Source of the DNA: Bacillota bacterium
GTDB taxonomy: Bacteria > Bacillota > Dehalobacteriia > UBA4068
NCBI GenBank assembly: GCA_017439615.1
Contig: JAFSIU010000199.1
Coordinates: 1-7,527, forward strand
Reading direction: 5' to 3'
DNA length: 7,527 nucleotides
The first letter of the stretch is position 1. Each line of letters opens with the position of its first letter. The notes under the pieces are model-generated. The model was given only the letters and a program-made list of their open reading frames with translations. It was not told the DNA's origin and did no database searches. Shown here in pieces: positions 1-6,264 of this stretch. A program made the translations under genes and the position numbers.

Positions 1-305
1 ATCCTGCAAAGATATTTATGGGAGATACAGGCTCTCTCGCTTTGGGCGGTGTGCTGATAGCATTCTCGGCACTCACCAAAACAGAGCTTTTGCTCATAAT
101 ACTCGGTGCAGTATATCTTCTGGAAGCAGTTTCTGTAATGCTTCAGGTTTTTTCCTTCAAGGTTTTGGGCAAAAGGCTTTTCCTTATGAGTCCCTTGCAT
201 CATCATTTTGAGATGCTGGGTTGGAAGGAGACCAAGGTCGTCATTGTGTTCTGGACGGCTGCAGTATGCTTTGCAGCTTTGGCTGTTGCTATTGCTGCTT
301 TTTAA
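1..305 (+). CDS. mraY: Phospho-MurNAc-pentapeptide-transferase MraY, 3' end (partial)
   Basis: Integral membrane enzyme that transfers phospho-MurNAc-pentapeptide from UDP to undecaprenyl phosphate, making lipid I on the cytoplasmic face. The window opens inside the gene: the open frame begins at base 3 with PAKIF and runs into [12 protein letters not shown], so the ATG at 18 is an internal Met, not a start. About 100 C-terminal residues of a family normally near 320-360 are seen. Visible signatures are the [11 protein letters not shown] motif, whose Asp (bases 24-26) matches the catalytic Asp of the family, and the SPLHHHFE motif (three His at 198-206) of the last cytoplasmic loop. Hydrophobic stretches before and after the HHH motif fit the final membrane helices, ending in VAIAAF and a TAA stop. 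murD follows after 12 nt, as in most dcw clusters. Identity is very secure; only the 5' part is missing, because of the window edge. Confidence 0.97.
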   Translation, partial: PAKIFMGDTGSLALGGVLIAFSALTKTELLLIILGAVYLLEAVSVMLQVFSFKVLGKRLFLMSPLHHHFEMLGWKETKVVIVFWTAAVCFAALAVAIAAF

Positions 306-312
306 AAGGTGA
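305..312 (+). promoter_or_regulatory. Ribosome binding site of murD (decides its start)
   Basis: AAAGGTGA lies just after the mraY stop and 5 nt before the ATG at 318. It contains the GTG at 309-311, which would otherwise be the first in-frame start. A GTG buried inside the Shine-Dalgarno sequence with no other purine-rich site before it is unlikely to be used, so ATG 318 is preferred. Confidence 0.8.
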
Positions 313-317
313 TTAAG

Positions 318-1673
318 ATGAAGTATGAATTGAAGAATAAAAAGTTCATTGCCTTGGGTGCAGGTATCTCCGGCATTTCTGCAGCCCGCTTCGCATTGCA
401 GCAGGGCGCAGAGGTAACGCTTTATGATGCAAATGCCAAGGCAGCTGAGAATAAAGCCGTTCAGGAATTATGTGCCAATGGTGTGCGCCTGCTCTGCGGG
501 GAAGCTAATCCTTCTGTTGAGGATTGGGATTTGGCAGTCAAAAGCCCCGGTATCCCTCCCGAAATTCCTTTTGTACGGGCATTAAAGGAGCACGATATAC
601 CTGTCATTGGTGAATTGGAGCTGGCATTTTGCGCTTCAAAAGTGCCTTATATCGCAATAACAGGTACAAATGGTAAAACTACCACTACAAGTCTTACATA
701 TGAAATAATCAAAAAAGCATCAATCCCTTCATTTTTGGGAGGGAATATAGGTATTCCTTTGGCAGAAGCAGCAGTACTGCAGCAGGAGGGATATATTGTA
801 GCTGAAGTATCCAGTTTCCAGCTGGAAGACAGTCCTTCTTTTCATCCCTATGCCGCAGCGGTGCTGAATGTTACACCCGACCATCTCAATCGTCATGGGA
901 CAATGGAAAATTATACTGCAATTAAACGCAGTATTATAGAAAAACAAATCGCCAAAGATTTTGCTATATTGAATTATGATGATGAAACAGTGCGCGGATT
1001 TGCTGATTTCACAGCGGCAAAGGTGCTGTATTTCTCTGCTGAACATGAGATGACAGAAGGTGCATTTGTCCGTGATGGCAAGCTCATTATCCGCTATGCA
1101 GATGAGGAGCTTGAGCTTTTAGCCGTTAAAGAAATGCAGATAAAAGGCAAGCATAATATTCAGAATGCTCTTGCGGCCGCCTTGCTTGCATTTTGCGCGG
1201 GTGCTGCCAAGGACAGTATTGCTGCTGTGCTGCGCGAATTCCGCGGTGTTGAGCACAGACAGGAAATTGTCCGCGAGCTCAACGGCATTACATATATCAA
1301 TGATTCCAAGGCGACCAATCCTGATTCCTCGATCAAGGCTTTGGAGGCCTTTGATTCTCCGCTTGTGCTCATTGCAGGCGGTATGGATAAAAAAATCAGC
1401 TTCCGCGAAATGCTTGAAATCGGCAAGGCAAGAATCAAAGCCCTCGTCTTATTAGGCGAAACAGAGCATATGATAGAAGAAGAAGCCAAGGCTGTCGGTA
1501 TAGAGAATATCTTTTTATGCGGTACGGATTTTGAAGCTGCCGTCAGAAAAGCAGCATCACTTGCTTCGGCAGGAGATATAGTTCTGCTTTCACCTGCTTG
1601 CGCCAGCTGGGATATGTTCAAAAGCTATGAAGTGCGCGGCAGATTGTTCAAAGATATTGTGAACAGCTTTTAA
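318..1673 (+). CDS. murD: UDP-N-acetylmuramoyl-L-alanine--D-glutamate ligase MurD
   Basis: Cytoplasmic ATP-dependent ligase that adds D-Glu to UDP-MurNAc-L-Ala. With the ATG at 318 the protein is 451 aa, the usual MurD length. Numbering from that Met: an N-terminal Rossmann-like UDP-binding domain starts with FIALGAGISG (about 10-19). The ATP P-loop GTNGKTTT is at 116-123, SSFQLE at 165-170, and NVTPDHLNRHGTMENY at about 184-199. Lys203 sits where the family's carbamylated Lys is expected. GKHNIQNALAA (277-287) and EHRQE (312-316) follow, then the MurD-typical NDSKATNP (328-335) and the C-terminal SPACASWDMFKSYEVRG (425-441). The DSKATN motif separates it from MurC, MurE and MurF. An in-frame GTG at 309 would add three residues (MIK) but overlaps the ribosome binding site. 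The gene lies 12 nt after mraY and 38 nt before ftsW, with no terminator between, so it is read as part of the same operon. Confidence 0.97.
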   Translation: MKYELKNKKFIALGAGISGISAARFALQQGAEVTLYDANAKAAENKAVQELCANGVRLLCGEANPSVEDWDLAVKSPGIPPEIPFVRALKEHDIPVIGELELAFCASKVPYIAITGTNGKTTTTSLTYEIIKKASIPSFLGGNIGIPLAEAAVLQQEGYIVAEVSSFQLEDSPSFHPYAAAVLNVTPDHLNRHGTMENYTAIKRSIIEKQIAKDFAILNYDDETVRGFADFTAAKVLYFSAEHEMTEGAFVRDGKLIIRYADEELELLAVKEMQIKGKHNIQNALAAALLAFCAGAAKDSIAAVLREFRGVEHRQEIVRELNGITYINDSKATNPDSSIKALEAFDSPLVLIAGGMDKKISFREMLEIGKARIKALVLLGETEHMIEEEAKAVGIENIFLCGTDFEAAVRKAASLASAGDIVLLSPACASWDMFKSYEVRGRLFKDIVNSF

Positions 1674-1702
1674 CAGATATCAATGATTTAACCAAACAAA
1701 AT

Positions 1703-1708
1703 GGAGGA
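1703..1708 (+). promoter_or_regulatory. Ribosome binding site of ftsW
   Basis: GGAGGA stands 3-4 nt before the ATG at 1712, in the widest gap of the window (1674-1711). The gap is otherwise AT-rich and shows no hairpin with a T-run and no convincing -35/-10 pair, so I see neither a terminator nor a promoter in it. Confidence 0.75.
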
Positions 1709-1711
1709 AAT

Positions 1712-2833
1712 ATGCACTATTCGACGAAAAAGAAAATAGCAAAACACCCTGCTGATTGGTGGCTTTTTTTCTGCGTATGTGTTTTGAGCGGCATAGGCAT
1801 AATTATGGTTTTTTCCTCCAGTATTTATTTTGCGCAGTTCGCTCCTTATAATGATTCCTTTTATTTTGTCAAAAGGCAGCTGATCAATTTGCTTCTCGGC
1901 TTTGGCGCAATGTATGTCCTTTTCCGTTTGCCATTGGGACTCATAAGAAATGTTTCTCCGGTGGCATTGGGTTTGGTTTGTGCAGCTTTGGGAATGGTTT
2001 TGCTTTCTTCCTTTGGCGAAGAAGGCGGCGGTGCTATGCGTTGGCTGACAATAGGCGGTATCAGCCTGCAACCCTCCGAATTTTGTAAACCCATTCTCAT
2101 TGTTTTCATTTCCAAACTGCTGTATGAAAGGACTGCGGAGGATGGAAGTATCAGAAGCGGCAGAGCCTATGCATATTGCCTTGCAGTAATGCTTTTGTGC
2201 TGCGGACTGATCATTATTGAAGATTTGTCCAGTGCAGTTGTTCTGGCAGTTTCAGTTTTCCTTTTGATGTGCTGCTCGCAGATAAGATGGCCTTATCATT
2301 TTATCACTGTTATCATAGGTATTTTGGGTGTTGCTGCTATGATTGTATTTGAACCATATCGTATGCAGCGCTTATTGGAATTTACCGATCCGGGAACCAA
2401 TGGCGGATGGCAGGTCATGCAATCCAAAATGGCTATCGGCTCTGGTGGACTTATGGGCGTAGGCTTGGGTGCAGGCAATGCCAAGCTTTATTGGCTGCCT
2501 GCCAGACATACAGATTTCATCTTCGGTGTCATAGGCGAAGAATTGGGACTCCTGGGATGTATTTTTGTGCTTTTTCTTTTCGCGGTGCTGTTCTGGCGCG
2601 GCTTTAATATTGCGGTCAACAGTACGAACCGTTTTAATGCTTATTGCGCATTGGGACTTACCCTTTTGCTTGCAATACAAACTGTTATCAATTTGTTGGT
2701 AGTAGTTGGATTCGCCCCCGTAACAGGTATCACTTTGCCATTTGTCAGCTATGGCGGCAGCTCTCTCATAGTCAGCCTTGCCATCGTTGGCTTATTACTG
2801 AATATTTCACAATATACGGAGAAGAATAAATGA
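1712..2833 (+). CDS. ftsW: SEDS-family peptidoglycan glycosyltransferase FtsW (SpoVE-like)
   Basis: Polytopic membrane protein of the SEDS (FtsW/RodA/SpoVE) family, which polymerises lipid II into glycan strands together with a class B PBP; its place between murD and murG points to the septal FtsW/SpoVE branch rather than RodA. 373 aa, with about ten hydrophobic segments (for example 17-37, 55-72, 82-100, 155-170, 172-188, 196-213, 278-296, 312-335, 345-364). Motifs: AMRWLTIGGISLQPSEFCK (108-126, Lys126), YRMQRLLEFTDP (216-227), QSKMAIGSGGLMGVGLG (237-253), HTDFIFGVIGEELG (266-279) with Asp268 at the position of the essential SEDS Asp, and GFAPVTGITLPFVSYGGSS (333-351). Two usually conserved spots differ: EDLSSA (170-175) where PDLGTA is common, and LPARHTDF (262-269) where LPExHTDF is common. 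The TGA stop overlaps the murG ATG (ATGA). Whether it serves division or sporulation cannot be told from this window. Confidence 0.94.
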   Translation: MHYSTKKKIAKHPADWWLFFCVCVLSGIGIIMVFSSSIYFAQFAPYNDSFYFVKRQLINLLLGFGAMYVLFRLPLGLIRNVSPVALGLVCAALGMVLLSSFGEEGGGAMRWLTIGGISLQPSEFCKPILIVFISKLLYERTAEDGSIRSGRAYAYCLAVMLLCCGLIIIEDLSSAVVLAVSVFLLMCCSQIRWPYHFITVIIGILGVAAMIVFEPYRMQRLLEFTDPGTNGGWQVMQSKMAIGSGGLMGVGLGAGNAKLYWLPARHTDFIFGVIGEELGLLGCIFVLFLFAVLFWRGFNIAVNSTNRFNAYCALGLTLLLAIQTVINLLVVVGFAPVTGITLPFVSYGGSSLIVSLAIVGLLLNISQYTEKNK

Positions 2834-3942
2834 AAAATATCATCGTATCGGGCGGTGGTACAGGCGGACATATTTATCCCGCACTTGCTATTGCTCAGGG
2901 TTTAAAACTTAATTATGATTGCCGTATACTATATATGGGTGCCAATAACTCTATGGAGCAGAGATTGGCTGAGGAAGCAGGCTTTGAATTTGCAGGCTTC
3001 GAGGCCAAAGGGCTTACCCGTCATTCCTTCAAGATAATCGGCGATGCTTTTACTGATCTGGTTGGCTTGGGACAAGCAGGCAAAATTATCAAGCATTTCA
3101 ATGCCGATCTGGCAATCGGCACAGGCGGCTTTGCTTCTGCACCTGCATTGGGTGCGGCAGAATTGGCAGGCGTGCCTGTTTTGCTGCATGAGCAAAATGC
3201 GGTACCCGGTTGGGCAAATAAATTATTGGCAAAAAAGGCACAGGCAATATGCCTTACATTTGAAGCTGCAGGCTCTCATTTTCCGGAACATACTCCCAAA
3301 TTCCTGACAGGCTTGCCGGTGCGTGATGAAATATTAAAGGTGCGCCGCAAAGAAGCACGCAATTATTTTGGCTTTGACGATGCGAGCCCTGTTCTGCTTG
3401 TAACAGGCGGCTCACAGGGTGCTGCATCTATCAATCGCGCAATGGCCGGTGCATATAAGAAACTGTTGCAATCAGGTATATCCATAATCCATCTCACAGG
3501 AAATAAAAATATTGAAGCACAAAAAAAAGCACTCGCGGAGCAGGGCTTGCAGGAAAGCCAGCGCCTGCAGCTTATGCCCTATCTCAACCGTATGGACTAT
3601 GCTCTCGGTGCCTGCGATCTGGTGGTTGGCAGGGCGGGTGCATCTTTTCTGGCAGAAGTAATGTGTGTCGGAGTTCCTTCTATAATAGTGCCTTATCCCC
3701 ATGCAGCAAACAATCATCAGGAATGTAATGCGCGCTCTTTGGAAGCATCCAATGCTGCTGAGGTCATTACCGATTCGGAGCTGAATGCTGATACTCTTTG
3801 TGAAGCTGTGCTGCGCCTGCTTGCTGATTATGATAAGCTGAAAATGATGTCAAAAAATGCTGCATCTATGGGCAAACCTGATGCAGTAGACAATATTCTC
3901 GAAGTCGCTGAGCAGATTTTGCTTACAGGAGGTGCAAGATGA
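2830..3942 (+). CDS. murG: UDP-GlcNAc:lipid I N-acetylglucosaminyltransferase MurG
   Basis: Peripheral membrane GT-B glycosyltransferase that adds GlcNAc from UDP-GlcNAc to lipid I, giving lipid II on the inner face of the membrane. 370 aa, a normal length. The N-terminal domain opens with the glycine-rich loop GGGTGGH (8-14) and IYPALAIA, and contains GTGGFASAPALGAA (97-110) and LLHEQNAVPG (118-127). The C-terminal, donor-binding domain carries TGGSQGAASIN (192-202), GRAGASFLAE (267-276, with Glu276) and PYPHAANNHQECNA (288-301). The YPHAANNHQE wording resembles Bacillota MurG more than the proteobacterial form. The start is the ATG at 2830, with GGAGA (2818-2822) 7 nt upstream; that site lies inside the end of ftsW, and the start overlaps the ftsW stop by 4 nt. 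The 3' end carries the strong ribosome binding site of murC within its last codons, so murG and murC are also tightly linked. Confidence 0.97.
   Translation: MKNIIVSGGGTGGHIYPALAIAQGLKLNYDCRILYMGANNSMEQRLAEEAGFEFAGFEAKGLTRHSFKIIGDAFTDLVGLGQAGKIIKHFNADLAIGTGGFASAPALGAAELAGVPVLLHEQNAVPGWANKLLAKKAQAICLTFEAAGSHFPEHTPKFLTGLPVRDEILKVRRKEARNYFGFDDASPVLLVTGGSQGAASINRAMAGAYKKLLQSGISIIHLTGNKNIEAQKKALAEQGLQESQRLQLMPYLNRMDYALGACDLVVGRAGASFLAEVMCVGVPSIIVPYPHAANNHQECNARSLEASNAAEVITDSELNADTLCEAVLRLLADYDKLKMMSKNAASMGKPDAVDNILEVAEQILLTGGAR
3927..3934 (+). promoter_or_regulatory. Near-perfect ribosome binding site of murC inside the murG 3' end
   Basis: AGGAGGTG is a full match to the usual Bacillota anti-Shine-Dalgarno complement and lies 4 nt before the murC ATG at 3939. 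It is encoded by the last codons of murG, which read TGGAR. This is the strongest ribosome binding site in the window, and suggests murC can be initiated efficiently even without coupling from murG. Confidence 0.85.
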
Positions 3943-5324
3943 AGGAGAAGAATTTTCATTTCATAGGAATAGGCGGCATAGGAATGAGCGGTATCGCCAA
4001 AATTATGCTTGAACAGGGCTATTCCATCAGTGGTTCTGATGTCAAGAATTCAGCACTTATTGAAGCCTTGCGTGCTCAGGGTGCTAACATAGACATTGGT
4101 CATGCTGCTGAGAATGTGCCTGCTGATACTGACTGTGTGGTATATTCCACCGCAGTTGCGATGGATAATCCCGAAATGCAGGTTGCCAAGGAACGCGGTC
4201 TTAAAATATTGAAGCGTGCCGAAATGCTGGGATTTTTGATGAGTACCCGTAGCGGTATTGGTGTTGCCGGTTCCCATGGCAAAACCACGACCAGCGGAAT
4301 GATAAGTCTTATGCTTGAAGAGGGTGGAGCAGAGCCTACCATAATCATCGGCGGCACCTTGCCGCAGATTGGCTCGAATGCCAAAGGCGGCAGCGGCAGA
4401 TATCTTGTTGCTGAGGCTGATGAATCTGACGGCACCTTTTTACTTTTGAATCCTGAAATTGCTGTTATCACCAACATAGAAGAAGATCATATGGATCACT
4501 ATGAATCTCTTGATGAGATCAAGGAAGCTTTCGCGCAATATGTCCGTCAGCTGCCGCAATCAGGCTATGCTGTCATCAATCTTGATTGTCCGCATAACAG
4601 AGAGATCTATGAACAGGTGCCTGCTTCCTATATCACCTATGCATTGGACAATACCGCTGATTATCAGGCACGTGATATCCGTTATGACGAAAGTGGTTCA
4701 TATTGCAATGTGTTCTTCAAAAACGAGTTCTTGGGCGAACTGCATCTGCAGGTTCCCGGCAGACATAATGTTTCCAATGCTTTGGCTGCAGTTTGCGTGG
4801 GAAGAATATGTGGCCTTGAATTTGCGGCAATTGCCGAAGGCTTGAAGCATTTCCGCGGTACAGGCAGACGCTTCGAGCTCTTGGGCAAGGTGAACGGCAT
4901 TACTATCATTGATGACTATGCACATCATCCGACTGAGGTGAAAGCAACGGTTTCAGCTGTGAGGAATATGCATAAAGGCAGATTGATAGCAGTTTTTCAG
5001 CCGCATAGATATAGCCGCACGCAGGCTATGAAAACAGAATTCGCCCATTCCTTTGCGGAATGTGATATGGCACTTATCGCGCAGATATATGAGGCTTTCG
5101 AAAAACCTATTGAAGGTGTTTCCGCACGAAATATCGTGGCAGAAGCGGCGAAGGCGGGATATAAGCATATCAGCTATGGCGGAACCAAGGAAGAAATATG
5201 CAAAACTCTTGCGGAAATAGTCCGCGAGGATGATATTGTTCTTATTATGGGCGCCGGCGATATCAGAAAATGTGGTGAGGATCTGGTACGCGAGCTCTCT
5301 GGACTCAAAACTCTTACAAAATAA
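3939..5324 (+). CDS. murC: UDP-N-acetylmuramate--L-alanine ligase MurC
   Basis: Cytoplasmic ATP-dependent ligase that adds L-Ala to UDP-MurNAc, the first amino-acid step of stem-peptide assembly. 461 aa, typical for MurC. The N-terminal domain has the family opening FHFIGIGGIGMSGIA (6-20) and SGSD (31-34). The ATP P-loop is GSHGKTTTSGM (111-121), the His form typical of MurC. AEADESDGTF (158-167), TNIEEDHMDHY (178-188) and PGRHNVSNALAA (273-284) form the central domain. The C-terminal domain includes GTGRRFE (307-313), DDYAHHPTEV (325-334), FQPHRYSRT (353-361) and MGAGDI (437-442). The DYAHHP and QPHRYSRT motifs set MurC apart from MurD, MurE and MurF. A full-length MurC without a fused D-Ala-D-Ala ligase domain is seen. 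The ATG overlaps the murG TGA by 4 nt and is served by AGGAGGTG. The gene ends in TAA, 21 nt before murB. Confidence 0.97.
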   Translation: MKEKNFHFIGIGGIGMSGIAKIMLEQGYSISGSDVKNSALIEALRAQGANIDIGHAAENVPADTDCVVYSTAVAMDNPEMQVAKERGLKILKRAEMLGFLMSTRSGIGVAGSHGKTTTSGMISLMLEEGGAEPTIIIGGTLPQIGSNAKGGSGRYLVAEADESDGTFLLLNPEIAVITNIEEDHMDHYESLDEIKEAFAQYVRQLPQSGYAVINLDCPHNREIYEQVPASYITYALDNTADYQARDIRYDESGSYCNVFFKNEFLGELHLQVPGRHNVSNALAAVCVGRICGLEFAAIAEGLKHFRGTGRRFELLGKVNGITIIDDYAHHPTEVKATVSAVRNMHKGRLIAVFQPHRYSRTQAMKTEFAHSFAECDMALIAQIYEAFEKPIEGVSARNIVAEAAKAGYKHISYGGTKEEICKTLAEIVREDDIVLIMGAGDIRKCGEDLVRELSGLKTLTK

Positions 5325-5345
5325 AAATCAGAAAAGGAGAAAGCA

Positions 5346-6245
5346 ATGGAGCATTTTGAAGCATTGCAGAAATTGCTGAAAAATCAGGTTCTGTTTGATG
5401 AACCGATGAAAAAGCATACCACATGGCAGATAGGCGGCCCTGCTGATTTGTTTCTGCGTCCGGAAAATGAAGCAGAGTTGTGCGCTGTCCTTCGCTATTG
5501 TGATGACCAAAATCTACCATTGCAGATAATCGGCAATGGCTCCAATCTCCTTGTCGGTGATAAAGGCATACGTGGAGCAGTCATTCAGCTCGGAAGTAAC
5601 TATTCTGCTATAGAATGGCTGTCAGACGGTGCAATCGTTCAAGCGGGTGCAATGCTTACAGCTGTTGCAAAGCGTGCTGCGCAGCATGATTTGTGCGGTA
5701 TGGAATGTCTCGCAGGTATCCCCGGCTCAATCGGCGGAGCAGTTTATATGAATGCCGGAGCCTATGGTTTTCATATAGGTGAGATAATCACCTCAGTGCG
5801 CATTATAGAATATAATGGCGATATAAGGCAGCTTGACAAGGAAGAATTGCAATTTGCCTATCGTCATAGCAATGTCCGTGAGATGAATGGTGTAATAAGT
5901 AATGTACAGCTGAGCCTGCAGCATGGAGACGGAGAAGCCTCATTGGCAAAAATGCGTGAACTGATGGAGCTGCGCGCCTCCAAACAGCCCTTGGAATTTC
6001 CATCCTGCGGCAGTGTTTTTATCAATCCCGAAAATGATCATGCCGGCCGTTTGATTGAAGCGGCAGGTCTTAAGGGAAAGAGAGTCGGAGATGCTATGGT
6101 AAGTCCAAAGCATGGCAATTTTATTATCAATCTCGGAAATGCCTCTGCGGCTGATGTTCAGGAGCTGATGCTGCAGGTGCAGGCTGAGGTGGAAAAGCAA
6201 TTCGGAATCAGACTGGCTGCCGAAGTAAGGTTATTGGGAGAATAG
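5346..6245 (+). CDS. murB: UDP-N-acetylenolpyruvoylglucosamine reductase MurB (short, type II-like)
   Basis: Cytoplasmic FAD-dependent reductase that uses NADPH to turn UDP-GlcNAc-enolpyruvate into UDP-MurNAc. 299 aa, close to the shorter type II enzymes of Bacillota and well below the approximately 340 aa of the E. coli type I enzyme. The FAD-binding part shows HTTWQIGGPAD (24-34), IIGNGSNLLV (61-70) and LAGIPGSIGGAVYMNAGAYG (122-141). YRHS (172-175) provides the conserved Arg173. The C-terminal substrate domain has PSCGSVFINPE (219-229), whose Ser223 matches the family's proton-donating Ser, then AGRLIEAAGLKG (233-244) and VSPKHGNFIIN (252-262). Glu293 in LAAEVRLLG matches the C-terminal catalytic Glu. 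The start ATG has AAGGAGA (5334-5340) upstream at good spacing. The gene sits 21 nt after murC and 19 nt before murA, whose product makes its substrate. Confidence 0.97.
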   Translation: MEHFEALQKLLKNQVLFDEPMKKHTTWQIGGPADLFLRPENEAELCAVLRYCDDQNLPLQIIGNGSNLLVGDKGIRGAVIQLGSNYSAIEWLSDGAIVQAGAMLTAVAKRAAQHDLCGMECLAGIPGSIGGAVYMNAGAYGFHIGEIITSVRIIEYNGDIRQLDKEELQFAYRHSNVREMNGVISNVQLSLQHGDGEASLAKMRELMELRASKQPLEFPSCGSVFINPENDHAGRLIEAAGLKGKRVGDAMVSPKHGNFIINLGNASAADVQELMLQVQAEVEKQFGIRLAAEVRLLGE

Positions 6246-6253
6246 CCTATATC

Positions 6254-6260
6254 GGGGTGG
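6254..6260 (+). promoter_or_regulatory. Ribosome binding site of murA (supports a TTG start)
   Basis: GGGGTGG lies 4 nt before the TTG at 6265, in the 19-nt gap after the murB stop. It resembles the GGAGGTG core with one mismatch. No ATG or GTG lies in frame near the conserved N-terminus: the nearby GTG at 6257-6259 is in another frame and inside this site. This makes TTG the only well-placed start. Confidence 0.65.
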
Positions 6261-6264
6261 CAAT

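Noticed and set aside
18..305. A complete 95-aa small membrane protein starting at ATG 18
   Set aside because: The frame stays open to the window edge and the upstream residues PAKIF belong to the conserved MraY motif, so it is the end of mraY and not a separate gene.
1160..1621. 153-codon open frame on the - strand inside murD
   Set aside because: It lies wholly opposite a well-supported murD, its translation is Ser/Ala-rich low-complexity sequence with no recognised motif, and it has the look of a codon-bias shadow.
1674..1711. Possible promoter or terminator in the widest intergenic gap
   Set aside because: 38 nt is too short for a full promoter plus leader, and I see no -35/-10 pair, no stem-loop and no T-run; only the ftsW ribosome binding site is supported.
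1701..1739. Twelve-codon frame starting at ATG 1701 and overlapping the ftsW start, as a possible leader peptide
   Set aside because: Its ATG overlaps the ftsW ribosome binding site and it has no purine-rich site of its own upstream (the bases before it read AACCAAACAAA); the simplest reading is chance.
4100..4477. 125-codon open frame on the - strand inside murC
   Set aside because: Antisense to the conserved ATP-binding domain of murC, with a Ser/Pro-rich translation and no family signature.
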